A DNA stretch of 64,000 nt from Geodermatophilus amargosae (lineage in GTDB: Bacteria; Actinomycetota; Actinomycetes; Mycobacteriales; Geodermatophilaceae). Where the stretch lies: NCBI RefSeq assembly GCF_900116515.1, contig NZ_FPBA01000009.1, forward strand, positions 62,001 to 126,000, in the 5' to 3' direction. The notes beneath the pieces are model-generated. The model had not been told where the DNA came from, ran no database searches, and worked only from the letters and a program-made list of their open reading frames with translations. Below, piece after piece: positions 1 through 7,013 of the stretch (positions are counted from its first letter, which is position 1; each line of letters begins with the position of its first letter). Made by a program: the position numbers and the translations under genes.

Positions 1-214
1 GCAGGCCGCCGCCGACGTCGTCGCCGAAGGCCATGGAGTAGCCGTAGAGCACCCAGAGCACGCTGATCAGCGCGAGTGCCCCGAAGCTCATCATCATCAT
101 GTTGAGGACGCTCTTGGCGCGGACCATGCCGCCGTAGAAGAGCGCCAGACCAGGGGTCATGAACAGCACCAGCGCGGCGCTGACCAAGACCCAGGCGGTG
201 TCGCCGGTGTCCAC
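1..214 (-). CDS. amt: Ammonium transporter Amt, N-terminal part (cut by window edge)
   Basis: Only the first 71 or so codons are in the window; the gene continues to the left of base 1. The translation opens [20 protein letters not shown] and continues with [24 protein letters not shown], the characteristic first two membrane segments of Amt/MEP/Rh ammonium channels. These proteins carry NH4+/NH3 across the cytoplasmic membrane. The start is GTG at 214, with GGAGG about five bases upstream. In related actinobacteria amt sits beside ftsY and is followed by glnB and glnD. Here the divergent cbiMNQO genes separate it from ftsY. A possible GlnR box lies upstream at 347-385. Confidence 0.9.
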   Translation of the reverse strand, partial: MDTGDTAWVLVSAALVLFMTPGLALFYGGMVRAKSVLNMMMMSFGALALISVLWVLYGYSMAFGDDVGGGL

Positions 215-346
215 GGCAACCTCCTGGCGGTGTGGTGTGGCGGGGCCACGGGGCGGACCCGGACGCGTGGGCGAGCCCGGGGTGTGTCTCGGTGGGGCTG
301 GCGCTCCCCGCGGGGAGCGACGCGGCGTTCACGGTGCCGGGCGGGT

Positions 347-385
347 GTTTCCGGGGACGGCATCGACCTGTTTCCGCACGGTGAA
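347..385 (-). promoter_or_regulatory. Possible GlnR-type nitrogen-control site upstream of amt
   Basis: Read on the amt strand, TTCAC-N6-GAAAC (385 to 370) is followed 23 bases later by a second GAAAC (351 to 347). The actinobacterial GlnR site is built from GTnAC and GAAAC half-sites with 6-base spacers, which gives a 22-base period between like half-sites. The first pair fits well. The second lacks a recognisable GTnAC partner and is one base out of register. The position, about 135-170 bases before the amt start, is reasonable. The rest of 215-559 holds the divergent amt and cbiM promoters and the Nur-like box, and I see no gene in it. Confidence 0.35.
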
Positions 386-490
386 CTCCGCGCCGCGTGT
401 CCGGGGGGCGTGTGACGGCCGTGTTGCCGACGGCCGGAGCGGTGTCCGCCGTCACGTCCTGCGCCCCGTGCCGGTGCGAGGCCCGTGCAG

Positions 491-507
491 TTGCAAACTG
501 TGTGCAA
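491..507. promoter_or_regulatory. Nur-like (nickel-responsive Fur family) operator before cbiMNQO
   Basis: The sequence reads TTGCAA-ACTGT-GTGCAA. The published Streptomyces Nur box is tTGCaa-N5-ttGCAA, so all conserved TGC/GCA positions and the 5-base spacer match and only one lower-case position differs. The site lies 52 bases before the cbiM start, where a bound repressor would block the promoter. It predicts that the importer is repressed by nickel through a Nur-type regulator encoded elsewhere. That the element works in this genome is inference. Confidence 0.6.
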
Positions 508-559
508 TAAGGTCGCCGCGGGCGGCACCCGGTCGCCCGCGCCCCCGTGGAGGCCCCGC

Positions 560-1264
560 GTGCACGTGCCCGACGGATTCCTGGACGCCCCGACGTCCGT
601 GGCCACCGGCGTGGTCGCCGCCGGGACGGTGGCCCTCGCCCTGCAGAGGGCCCGCCGCGAGCTCGACGAGCGCACCGCTCCCCTGGCCGGCCTCACCGCC
701 GCCTTCGTCTTCGCGGTGCAGATGGTCAACTTCCCGGTCGGCGCCGGGACCAGCGGTCACCTCGTCGGCGGCGCACTGACCGCGGTCCTGGTGGGGCCGT
801 GGACGGCGGTGCTGTGCATGACCGTCGTCCTCGTCGTCCAGGCGGTGCTCTTCGCCGACGGCGGGCTCACCGCGCTCGGCACGAACGTGACGCTGCTGGG
901 CCTGGTGGCCGTCGGCGTCGGCTACGGGGTGTTCCGGCTGCTGCTCGCCCTGCTGCCGCGCACCCGCGGAGGACTGCTGGCCGCGGCCGGGGCCGGGGCG
1001 TTCGTCTCGGTGCCGGTGGCCGCCCTGGTGTTCGTCGGGCTGTTCGCCGTCGGCGGGGTCGCCGACGTGCCCCTGAGCGCGGTGGCCGCGGCGATGGGCG
1101 GCATCCACGTGCTGATCGGGATCGGGGAGGCGGTCATCACCGTCGCCGTGCTGGCCGCGGTGGTGTCGGTGCGGCCCGATTTGGTCCACGGCGCCGCGCA
1201 CCTGCGTCGCCCGTCCGACCTCGCCACCCGCCCGGGGCTGCGCGCCGAGGAGTCCCTGCGATGA
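560..1264 (+). CDS. cbiM: ECF transporter substrate-capture protein CbiM/NikM
   Basis: Integral membrane S component of a cobalt/nickel energy-coupling-factor importer, 234 residues. An earlier in-frame GTG exists at 485, but GTG at 560 is preferred for two reasons. GGAGG lies six bases upstream. The protein must also begin (M)HVPDGFLD, because the conserved N-terminal Met-His dipeptide of this family supplies metal ligands. About six hydrophobic segments follow, including one around MVNFPVGAGTSGHLVGG. The stop overlaps the start of the next gene (ATGA at 1261-1264). It forms an operon with cbiN, cbiQ and cbiO. The Nur-like box upstream favours nickel over cobalt as substrate, and no cobalamin synthesis genes are nearby. 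Confidence 0.9.
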   Translation: MHVPDGFLDAPTSVATGVVAAGTVALALQRARRELDERTAPLAGLTAAFVFAVQMVNFPVGAGTSGHLVGGALTAVLVGPWTAVLCMTVVLVVQAVLFADGGLTALGTNVTLLGLVAVGVGYGVFRLLLALLPRTRGGLLAAAGAGAFVSVPVAALVFVGLFAVGGVADVPLSAVAAAMGGIHVLIGIGEAVITVAVLAAVVSVRPDLVHGAAHLRRPSDLATRPGLRAEESLR

Positions 1265-1599
1265 GCCGCCGTCGCGCTCCGTGGCTGGCCGGCCTGCTCC
1301 TCACGCTCGTGATCGCCGGGTTTGTCAGCCACCACGCCAGCTCCGCACCCGACGGGCTGGAGTGGGCCGCGGGTGAGAGCGGCTTCGCCGACACCGCCCG
1401 CGACAGCGCCACCGCGGACTCCCCGCTCGCCGACTACGCCGTCTCCGGCGTCGACGACGGCCGGCTCTCCGGCGGGCTCGCCGGCGTCGCGGGTGTCGCG
1501 GTGACCCTCGTGCTCGCCGGCGGCCTCACCCTGGTGCTGCGCCGCCGGACCGGCCGCCCGGCCGCCGACGCCGCCGCGGCCGGGCCCGCCCGGGACTGA
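1261..1599 (+). CDS. cbiN: CbiN-like PDGLE-domain accessory membrane protein
   Basis: A 112-residue protein with one N-terminal membrane segment (WLAGLLLTLVIAGFV), the PDGLE motif followed by an extracytoplasmic stretch, and a second membrane segment near residues 78-97 ending in an arginine-rich tail. PDGLE proteins are the small CbiN/NikN-type partners that work with CbiM during metal loading. The ATG overlaps the cbiM stop by four bases and cbiQ starts one base after its stop, so translation of the three is probably coupled. Confidence 0.8.
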   Translation: MSRRRAPWLAGLLLTLVIAGFVSHHASSAPDGLEWAAGESGFADTARDSATADSPLADYAVSGVDDGRLSGGLAGVAGVAVTLVLAGGLTLVLRRRTGRPAADAAAAGPARD

Positions 1600-1600
1600 C

Positions 1601-2383
1601 GTGGGCGCCGGACACGGCGGCCCGCTGGGGGCGGCCTACGTCGCGGGCGGCAGCGTGGTGCACCGCCTCGAGCCGCACCTGAAGCTGGTCGCCGTCCTGG
1701 CGTTCGCGCTCGTCGTCGTCGCCACCCCGGTGCACGCCGGATGGGCGCCGGCCGCCTACGCGGGGTACGCCGCCCTGGTCCTCGGCGCGGCCGCCGTCGC
1801 CCGGGTGCCGGCCGGGCGGCTGGCCCGCGGGCTGGTCGTCGAGGTGCCGTTCCTGGCATTCGCGCTGCTGCTCCCGGTCGTCTCGCGCGGGCCGCGGGTG
1901 GAGGTGCTGGGCCTGTCGCTGTCGGAGAGCGGGCTCGCGGCGGGGGGCGGGCTCCTGGCCAAGGCGACGCTGTCGGTGCTGGCCGCCACGGTGCTCGCGG
2001 CCACCACCGAGCCGCGGGAGCTGGTGCGCGGGCTGCAGCGGCTGCGGCTGCCGGCCCTGCTCGTGCAGATCCTGTCGTTCATGGTCCGCTACGCCGACGT
2101 GGTCGGCGGGGAGCTGCGGCGGATGAGGGTGGCGCGGGAGTCGCGCGGCTTCCGCGGCCGCGGGCCCGGGGCGCTGCGCGTCGTGGCCACCGGCGCCGGT
2201 GCCCTGTTCGTGCGCTCCTACGAGCGCGGCGAGCGGGTGCACCTGGCGATGCTGTCGCGGGGGTACACCGGCGCGCTGCCGGCCGGCCCGGCCGCCGCCG
2301 TGCCCGCGCAGGCGTGGCTGGTCACGCTGAGCCTCCCCCTGACCGCCGCCGCGGTGCTCGCGGCGGGGATGCTGCTGGGGTGA
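1601..2383 (+). CDS. cbiQ: ECF transporter transmembrane component CbiQ
   Basis: A 260-residue T component that links the CbiM capture protein to the CbiO ATPase. It shows several long hydrophobic segments and the cytoplasmic Ala-Arg-Gly type coupling signature in RMRVARESRGFRGRG (about residues 169-183). A second such stretch follows near AMLSRGYTG. These motifs contact the ATPase in ECF transporters. Start GTG at 1601 directly follows the cbiN stop. The stop TGA overlaps the GTG of cbiO by four bases. Confidence 0.88.
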   Translation: MGAGHGGPLGAAYVAGGSVVHRLEPHLKLVAVLAFALVVVATPVHAGWAPAAYAGYAALVLGAAAVARVPAGRLARGLVVEVPFLAFALLLPVVSRGPRVEVLGLSLSESGLAAGGGLLAKATLSVLAATVLAATTEPRELVRGLQRLRLPALLVQILSFMVRYADVVGGELRRMRVARESRGFRGRGPGALRVVATGAGALFVRSYERGERVHLAMLSRGYTGALPAGPAAAVPAQAWLVTLSLPLTAAAVLAAGMLLG

Positions 2384-3126
2384 GCACCGCCCCGGCAGCC
2401 CTGCTCGTCGAGGACCTGGCCTTCGCCTACCCCGACGGGCACCAGGCGCTGTTCGGCGTGGACCTGCGGCTCGACCCCGGTGAGCGGGTGGCGCTGCTGG
2501 GGCCCAACGGCGCGGGCAAGACGACGCTCGTGCTGCACCTCAACGGCATCCTCTCCGGAGGGCGCGGTCGGGTGGACGTCGGCGGGCTGCCGGTGCGGAA
2601 GCGGAACCTCCCGGAGGTGCGCCGGCGGGTCGGGATCGTGTTCCAGGACCCCGACGACCAGCTGTTCATGCCCACCGTCGGCGAGGACGTCGCCTTCGGG
2701 CCGCGCAACCTCGGCCTGCCCGAGCCGGAGGTGGCCGCCCGGGTGGCCGCGGCGCTGGAGCAGGTCGGCATGGCCGGGTCCGCCGACCGGCCGCCGCACC
2801 ACCTGTCCTTCGGCCAGCGCCGCCGGGTCGCCGTCGCCACCGTGCTGTCGATGCACCCGGAGGTGCTGGTGCTCGACGAGCCGTCGTCGAACCTCGACCC
2901 GGCCGGCCGACGTGAGCTGGCCGAGGTCCTCACGGGCCTGCCGGTGACCATGCTGATGGTCACCCACGACCTGCCCTACGCCCTGCAGCTGTGCCCCCGT
3001 TCGGTGGTGCTCGACGGCGGCGTGGTGGTCGCCGACGGGCCGACCCGCGACCTGCTCGCCGACGCCGACCTGCTCGCCGCCCACCGGCTCGAGCTCCCCT
3101 TCGGCTTCGACCCCACCCGCGTCTGA
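2380..3126 (+). CDS. cbiO: ECF transporter ATP-binding protein CbiO
   Basis: ABC ATPase of 248 residues that powers the Ni/Co importer. All motifs are present in order: Walker A GPNGAGKTT near residue 38, Q-loop FQDPDDQ, signature LSFGQ (an F replaces the usual second G position), Walker B VLVLDEPSSNLD and the switch histidine in THD. The start GTG is inside the GTGA overlap with cbiQ. Only one ATPase gene is present, so a homodimer is expected, as in cbi/nik systems. The gene ends 16 bases from the convergent ftsY stop. Confidence 0.9.
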   Translation: MSTAPAALLVEDLAFAYPDGHQALFGVDLRLDPGERVALLGPNGAGKTTLVLHLNGILSGGRGRVDVGGLPVRKRNLPEVRRRVGIVFQDPDDQLFMPTVGEDVAFGPRNLGLPEPEVAARVAAALEQVGMAGSADRPPHHLSFGQRRRVAVATVLSMHPEVLVLDEPSSNLDPAGRRELAEVLTGLPVTMLMVTHDLPYALQLCPRSVVLDGGVVVADGPTRDLLADADLLAAHRLELPFGFDPTRV

Positions 3127-3142
3127 GGGAGACCCAGGCGCG

Positions 3143-4363
3143 CTAGTCGGCCCCGCCGACCAGTCCCTCGGCGAAGGCCTCCGGCTCGAACGGCGCGAGG
3201 TCGTCGGCGCCCTCCCCCAGGCCGATCAGCTTCACCGGGATGCCGAGCTCGCGCTGGACCGAGACGACGATCCCGCCCTTGGCCGTGCCGTCGAGCTTGG
3301 TGAGCACCACGCCGGTGACGTCGACGGCGGAGGTGAACACCCGCGCCTGCACGATGCCGTTCTGGCCGGTGGTCGCGTCGAGGACGAGCAGCACCTCGGT
3401 GACCGGGCTCTGCTTCTCCACGACCCGCTTGATCTTGCCGAGCTCGTCCATGAGGCCGGACTTGGTGTGCAGCCGGCCCGCGGTGTCGACGACGACGGTG
3501 TCGACCTCGGCCTCGACCCCGGTGCGCACCGCCTCGAAGGCCACGGACGCGGGGTCGGCGCCCTCGCGGCCGCGGACGGTGAGCACGCCCACCCGCTCGC
3601 CCCAGGTCTCGAGCTGGTCGGCGGCCGCGGCGCGGAACGTGTCGGCGGCCCCGAGGACGACGCTCCTGCCGTCTCCGACGAGGACGCGGGCGATCTTGCC
3701 GACCGTCGTCGTCTTGCCCGCGCCGTTGACGCCGACGACGAGGACGACGCCGGGCCTGCCCTCGCGCCGGTCGGTGCCCAGGCGGCGGTCGAGGTCGGGG
3801 CCGAGGACGGCGGTGAGCTCGCGGACGAGCAGCGCGCGCAGGTCGGCCGGCGAGCCGGTGGCGAGCACCATCGACTGGGTGCGCAGGCGCTCGACGATCT
3901 GGGTGGTCGCCGCGACGCCGACGTCGGCGGCCAGGAGCGTCTCCTCGACCTCCTCCCAGTCGTCCTCGGTCAGCCGCTCGCGGGCGAGCACGGTGAGCAG
4001 GCCGCGGCCCAGCGAGGACTGCGAGCGGGCCAGCCGGGAACGCAGCCGCACCAGCCGGCCGGCCGACGGCGGCGGCGTCTCGAACGCCAGCCCCGGCTCG
4101 GGCTCGGCCGGCGGCAGGTCGACGGCGGGCGGCGCCTCCGGCGAGACGGGCTCGACCGGCGCCAGGCCCAGGCCGGACGCGGTGGCGCCCGCGGGCCGGT
4201 CCTCCTCCGGCGGGGCTGCCGGGGGGCGCGGCCGGGTGAGCGTCGTGCCCGAGACCGCGTCGTCGTCCAGGCGTGTGGTGCGGCGGCCTCGGCCGACCAG
4301 CAGGCTCACCCCGAGGACCAGGGCCACGAGGAGGATCGCGATCGCGATCAGCACGAACTCCAT
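3143..4363 (-). CDS. ftsY: Signal recognition particle receptor FtsY
   Basis: SRP receptor GTPase of 406 residues that docks ribosome-SRP complexes at the membrane. It opens with a membrane anchor (MEFVLIAIAILLVALVLGVSLLVG split across about residues 1-24). A Pro/Glu-rich linker follows, then the NG domain, with P-loop VGVNGAGKTT near residue 207, DTAGR near 293 and VVLTKLDGTAKGG near the C terminus. Start ATG at 4363 is chosen because it places the anchor at residue 1; the open frame continues upstream without homology. GGAGG lies nine bases before it. Smc lies further upstream on the same strand, as in other actinobacteria, but two plus-strand genes come between. Confidence 0.94.
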   Translation of the reverse strand: MEFVLIAIAILLVALVLGVSLLVGRGRRTTRLDDDAVSGTTLTRPRPPAAPPEEDRPAGATASGLGLAPVEPVSPEAPPAVDLPPAEPEPGLAFETPPPSAGRLVRLRSRLARSQSSLGRGLLTVLARERLTEDDWEEVEETLLAADVGVAATTQIVERLRTQSMVLATGSPADLRALLVRELTAVLGPDLDRRLGTDRREGRPGVVLVVGVNGAGKTTTVGKIARVLVGDGRSVVLGAADTFRAAAADQLETWGERVGVLTVRGREGADPASVAFEAVRTGVEAEVDTVVVDTAGRLHTKSGLMDELGKIKRVVEKQSPVTEVLLVLDATTGQNGIVQARVFTSAVDVTGVVLTKLDGTAKGGIVVSVQRELGIPVKLIGLGEGADDLAPFEPEAFAEGLVGGAD

Positions 4364-4433
4364 GCGCCCATCCTCCCAGTCCGCGCACGGGGGGCTCTGG
4401 GCGGAACCCGGGTCGGTGGGCCAGGCTGGCGGC

Positions 4434-6128
4434 ATGCCGCTGCCCCAGGGGGACACCCCGACCCTCCTGATCGGCCCGCTCCTGCGACACGTCGACCCAG
4501 TGTCGGCGACCGTGTGGGTGGAGACCGACCGCCCGTGCGCCGTCGACGTCCTCGGGCGGACCGCGCGCACCTTCCGCGCGGGCGGGCACCACTACGCCCT
4601 CGTCGTCGTCGAGGGGCTGGAACCGGGCAGCGAGACCCCTTACGAGGTGCGCCTCGACGGCGCGCGCGTGTGGCCCGAGGAGAGCTCGCCGTTCCCGCCG
4701 AGCCGGATCCGCACGCCCGGGCGGCCGGGGCCCTTCCGGCTGGCCTTCGGTTCCTGCCGCTACGCCGCGCCGAGCACCGTCGACCTCGACGAGGGCATCC
4801 CGCCCGACGCGCTGGACGCCTACGCCGAGCGGGTGGCGGCCATGCCCGAGGACCAGTGGCCCGACGCGCTGGTGATGCTCGGAGACCAGGTCTACGCCGA
4901 CGAGCTGACCACGGCGACGCGCAGGTGGCTGGGCCTGCGCCGGGGCGAGCCGGTGCCCGAGGACGCGCAGACGCGTGACTTCGAGGAGTACACCCGCCTC
5001 TACGCGGAGTCCTGGAACGACCCGCAGGTCCGGTGGTTGCTGTCGACGATCCCGTCGTCGATGGTCTTCGACGACCACGAGATGATCGACGACTGGAACA
5101 CCTCGGCCGCCTGGCGCCGCGAGGTGACCGCGACCGACTGGTGGCACGACCGGATCGCCGGCGGGCTGGCCAGCTACTGGGTCTACCAGCACCTGGGCAA
5201 CCTCTCCCCCGCCGAGCTGGCGGAGAACACGACGTGGCAGGCGGTGCGCGCGCTGCCCGACGGCGCCGACGCCGAGCCGCTGCTCCGGGAGATGGCACTC
5301 GCCGCCGACCGCGATCCGCACACGGTGCGCTGGAGCTACGTGCGGCACTGGGGTGACGCGCGGCTGCTGATGGTCGACAGCCGGGCCGGGCGGGTGCTCG
5401 AGGAGCAGGACCGGCGGATGGTCGACGACGTCGAGTTCGCCTGGGTCGAGGACCAGATGCGCCAGGCGGTCGAGGACGGCGTCAGCCACCTGCTCGTCGG
5501 CACGTCGCTGCCCTGGCTGCTCCCCCACGCCATCGACTCGATCGAGCGGTGGGACGAGGCGCTGGCCGTCCGGCACGAGGGCCGGCTGCTCGGGCGGGCC
5601 GCGGAGAAGCTGCGCCAGGCCGCCGACCTCGAGCACTGGGCGGCCTTCGGCGCCTCCTTCGACCGGCTGGCCACCGCGCTGCTGGCCGTGGCCCGCGGGG
5701 AGCACGGCCGGGCGCCGGCGACGGCGGTGGTGCTCTCCGGCGACGTCCACCACGCCTACGCGGCCGAGGTGGTCTCCCCCGGCGGGCTGTCCGGGCGGGT
5801 GCACCAGCTCACCGTCTCGCCGCTGCACAACCAGGCGCCGCACCCGATCCGGGTCGGCTTCCGCATCGGGTGGAGCCGCTGGGCGCGGCGGTTCACCGGC
5901 GCGATCGCGCGGGCGGCGCGCGTGCGCCCGGCCTCGGTCGAGTGGGCGAAGGCGGCCGGGCCGTACTTCGGCAACCAGGTGGGCGAGCTGGTCCTCGACG
6001 GGCGGGAGGCCCGGTTCGTGCTGCACGTCAGCGACCACCGGCCCGAGGGCGGGGAGCCCCTGCAGCAGGTGCTCGACCTGCCGCTCACCGATCCGGTCCC
6101 GGCGGAGGTGGCCGGCATCCCGGGATGA
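4434..6128 (+). CDS. PhoD-like metallophosphatase (alkaline phosphatase D family)
   Basis: A 564-residue protein with an N-terminal fibronectin-like PhoD_N region and a PhoD-type metallophosphatase core. Metal-binding signatures visible are LAFGSCRYA (near residue 102), VMLGDQVYADE (near 146), VFDDHEMIDDW (near 211) and LSGDVHHAY late in the protein. No signal or Tat leader is evident at the N terminus, so it is probably cytoplasmic, unlike secreted PhoD. It lies divergently 70 bases from ftsY and 12 bases before the EEP gene, with which it likely forms a two-gene phosphodiesterase operon. The substrate is unknown. Confidence 0.85.
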   Translation: MPLPQGDTPTLLIGPLLRHVDPVSATVWVETDRPCAVDVLGRTARTFRAGGHHYALVVVEGLEPGSETPYEVRLDGARVWPEESSPFPPSRIRTPGRPGPFRLAFGSCRYAAPSTVDLDEGIPPDALDAYAERVAAMPEDQWPDALVMLGDQVYADELTTATRRWLGLRRGEPVPEDAQTRDFEEYTRLYAESWNDPQVRWLLSTIPSSMVFDDHEMIDDWNTSAAWRREVTATDWWHDRIAGGLASYWVYQHLGNLSPAELAENTTWQAVRALPDGADAEPLLREMALAADRDPHTVRWSYVRHWGDARLLMVDSRAGRVLEEQDRRMVDDVEFAWVEDQMRQAVEDGVSHLLVGTSLPWLLPHAIDSIERWDEALAVRHEGRLLGRAAEKLRQAADLEHWAAFGASFDRLATALLAVARGEHGRAPATAVVLSGDVHHAYAAEVVSPGGLSGRVHQLTVSPLHNQAPHPIRVGFRIGWSRWARRFTGAIARAARVRPASVEWAKAAGPYFGNQVGELVLDGREARFVLHVSDHRPEGGEPLQQVLDLPLTDPVPAEVAGIPG

Positions 6129-6140
6129 CAGGCTGACCGG

Positions 6141-6956
6141 GTGACCGATCCCCACGGCGTCAAGCCGGCCCCCGGTCCCGACCAGCCGCCGATCCCGGTG
6201 CGGCTGGTCACCTTCAACACCCACCACGGCGTGGGCGACGACCGCCGGCACGACCTCCCCCGCCTGGCGAAGGTGCTCGCCGCCGCCGAGGCCGACGTCA
6301 TCTGCCTGCAGGAGGTCGACCGGCACTTCGGCGACCGCAGCGAGGACGTCGACCAGGCCCTGCTGCTCTCGCGCGCGCTGGACATGCAGCTGGCCTGGGG
6401 CCCGGCCATCGACCAACCGCGCCCCGGTGACCAGCCGCGCCGTCAGTACGGCAACGCGCTGCTGTCCCGGCTGCCGATACTCATCAGCGACGTCCACCCG
6501 CTGCCCGGCAGCGGGGAGCCGCGCAGCGCGCTGCGCACGCTGGTCGAGCTCGACGGCGGTGCGCTGTGGGTGACCACCACCCACCTCACGACCCGGTCGG
6601 CGGCCGAGCGCGCCGAGCAGGTCGCCCTCCTGCGCGGGCTGTACGACGACCCGATGGCGACCGGCGTGGTGGTCGGCGACCTGAACGCCGCCCCCGACGC
6701 ACCGGAGCTCGCCGCGCTGCGCGAGGGGTTCTCCGACGCCTGGGAGATGGCGCCCGACCGTGACGACCAGGCGCGCTGGCGGTTCTGGCAGCGCCAGGAG
6801 GGCCTCACGCACCCGGCGCACGCCCCGCACGTGCGCATCGACCAGGTATGGGTGACCCGGGGCATCCGGGTGGCCGGCGCGCGCGTGCTCGACGGCGCCG
6901 GCGCCTCCGACCACCTCCCGCTCGCCGTCGACCTGCTGGTCCCCTCCGGCGTCTAG
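6141..6956 (+). CDS. Endonuclease/exonuclease/phosphatase (EEP) family protein
   Basis: A 271-residue EEP-fold hydrolase. The family motifs are present: LVTFNTHHG (Asn ligand), DVICLQEVDRHF (Glu metal ligand), VVVGDLNAAPD (catalytic Asp and Asn) and the terminal SDHLPLAVDL (His base). The EEP superfamily includes DNases, sphingomyelinases and inositol-phosphate phosphatases, and the sequence alone does not say which substrate applies. There is no signal peptide. GTG at 6141 is the start. The gene follows the PhoD-like gene closely and converges on smc through a long hairpin that begins at its stop codon. Confidence 0.85.
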   Translation: MTDPHGVKPAPGPDQPPIPVRLVTFNTHHGVGDDRRHDLPRLAKVLAAAEADVICLQEVDRHFGDRSEDVDQALLLSRALDMQLAWGPAIDQPRPGDQPRRQYGNALLSRLPILISDVHPLPGSGEPRSALRTLVELDGGALWVTTTHLTTRSAAERAEQVALLRGLYDDPMATGVVVGDLNAAPDAPELAALREGFSDAWEMAPDRDDQARWRFWQRQEGLTHPAHAPHVRIDQVWVTRGIRVAGARVLDGAGASDHLPLAVDLLVPSGV

Positions 6957-7013
6957 GCATGGGAAGCGATCCGCACGTCCTGGGCTCGAGGACGTGCGGA
7001 TCGCTTCCTATGC
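6957..7013. terminator. Long bidirectional hairpin between the EEP gene and smc
   Basis: A perfect 19-bp inverted repeat (6962-6980 and 6990-7008, arm GGAAGCGATCCGCACGTCC) has a 9-base loop. It extends by five further pairs (one G-T) to 6957-7013. It starts one base after the EEP stop and its right arm includes the smc stop codon (7008-7010), so it can terminate both convergent transcripts. There is no T-run, as is common for actinobacterial terminators. Confidence 0.85.

Noticed and set aside
215..559. Cobalamin riboswitch before cbiMNQO
   Set aside because: No B12-box (GCCACTG-like) and no expected long folded leader is visible. The Nur-like box explains regulation better.
159..779. Plus- and minus-strand open frames overlapping the amt/cbiM intergenic region
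   Set aside because: They are Arg/Pro/Gly-rich, overlap the CbiM frame out of register and have no recognisable domain.
2976..6914. Long minus-strand open frame spanning cbiO, ftsY and the PhoD-like gene
   Set aside because: It is antisense to, or out of frame with, three well-supported genes and shows Arg/Pro/Gly-rich nonsense sequence.
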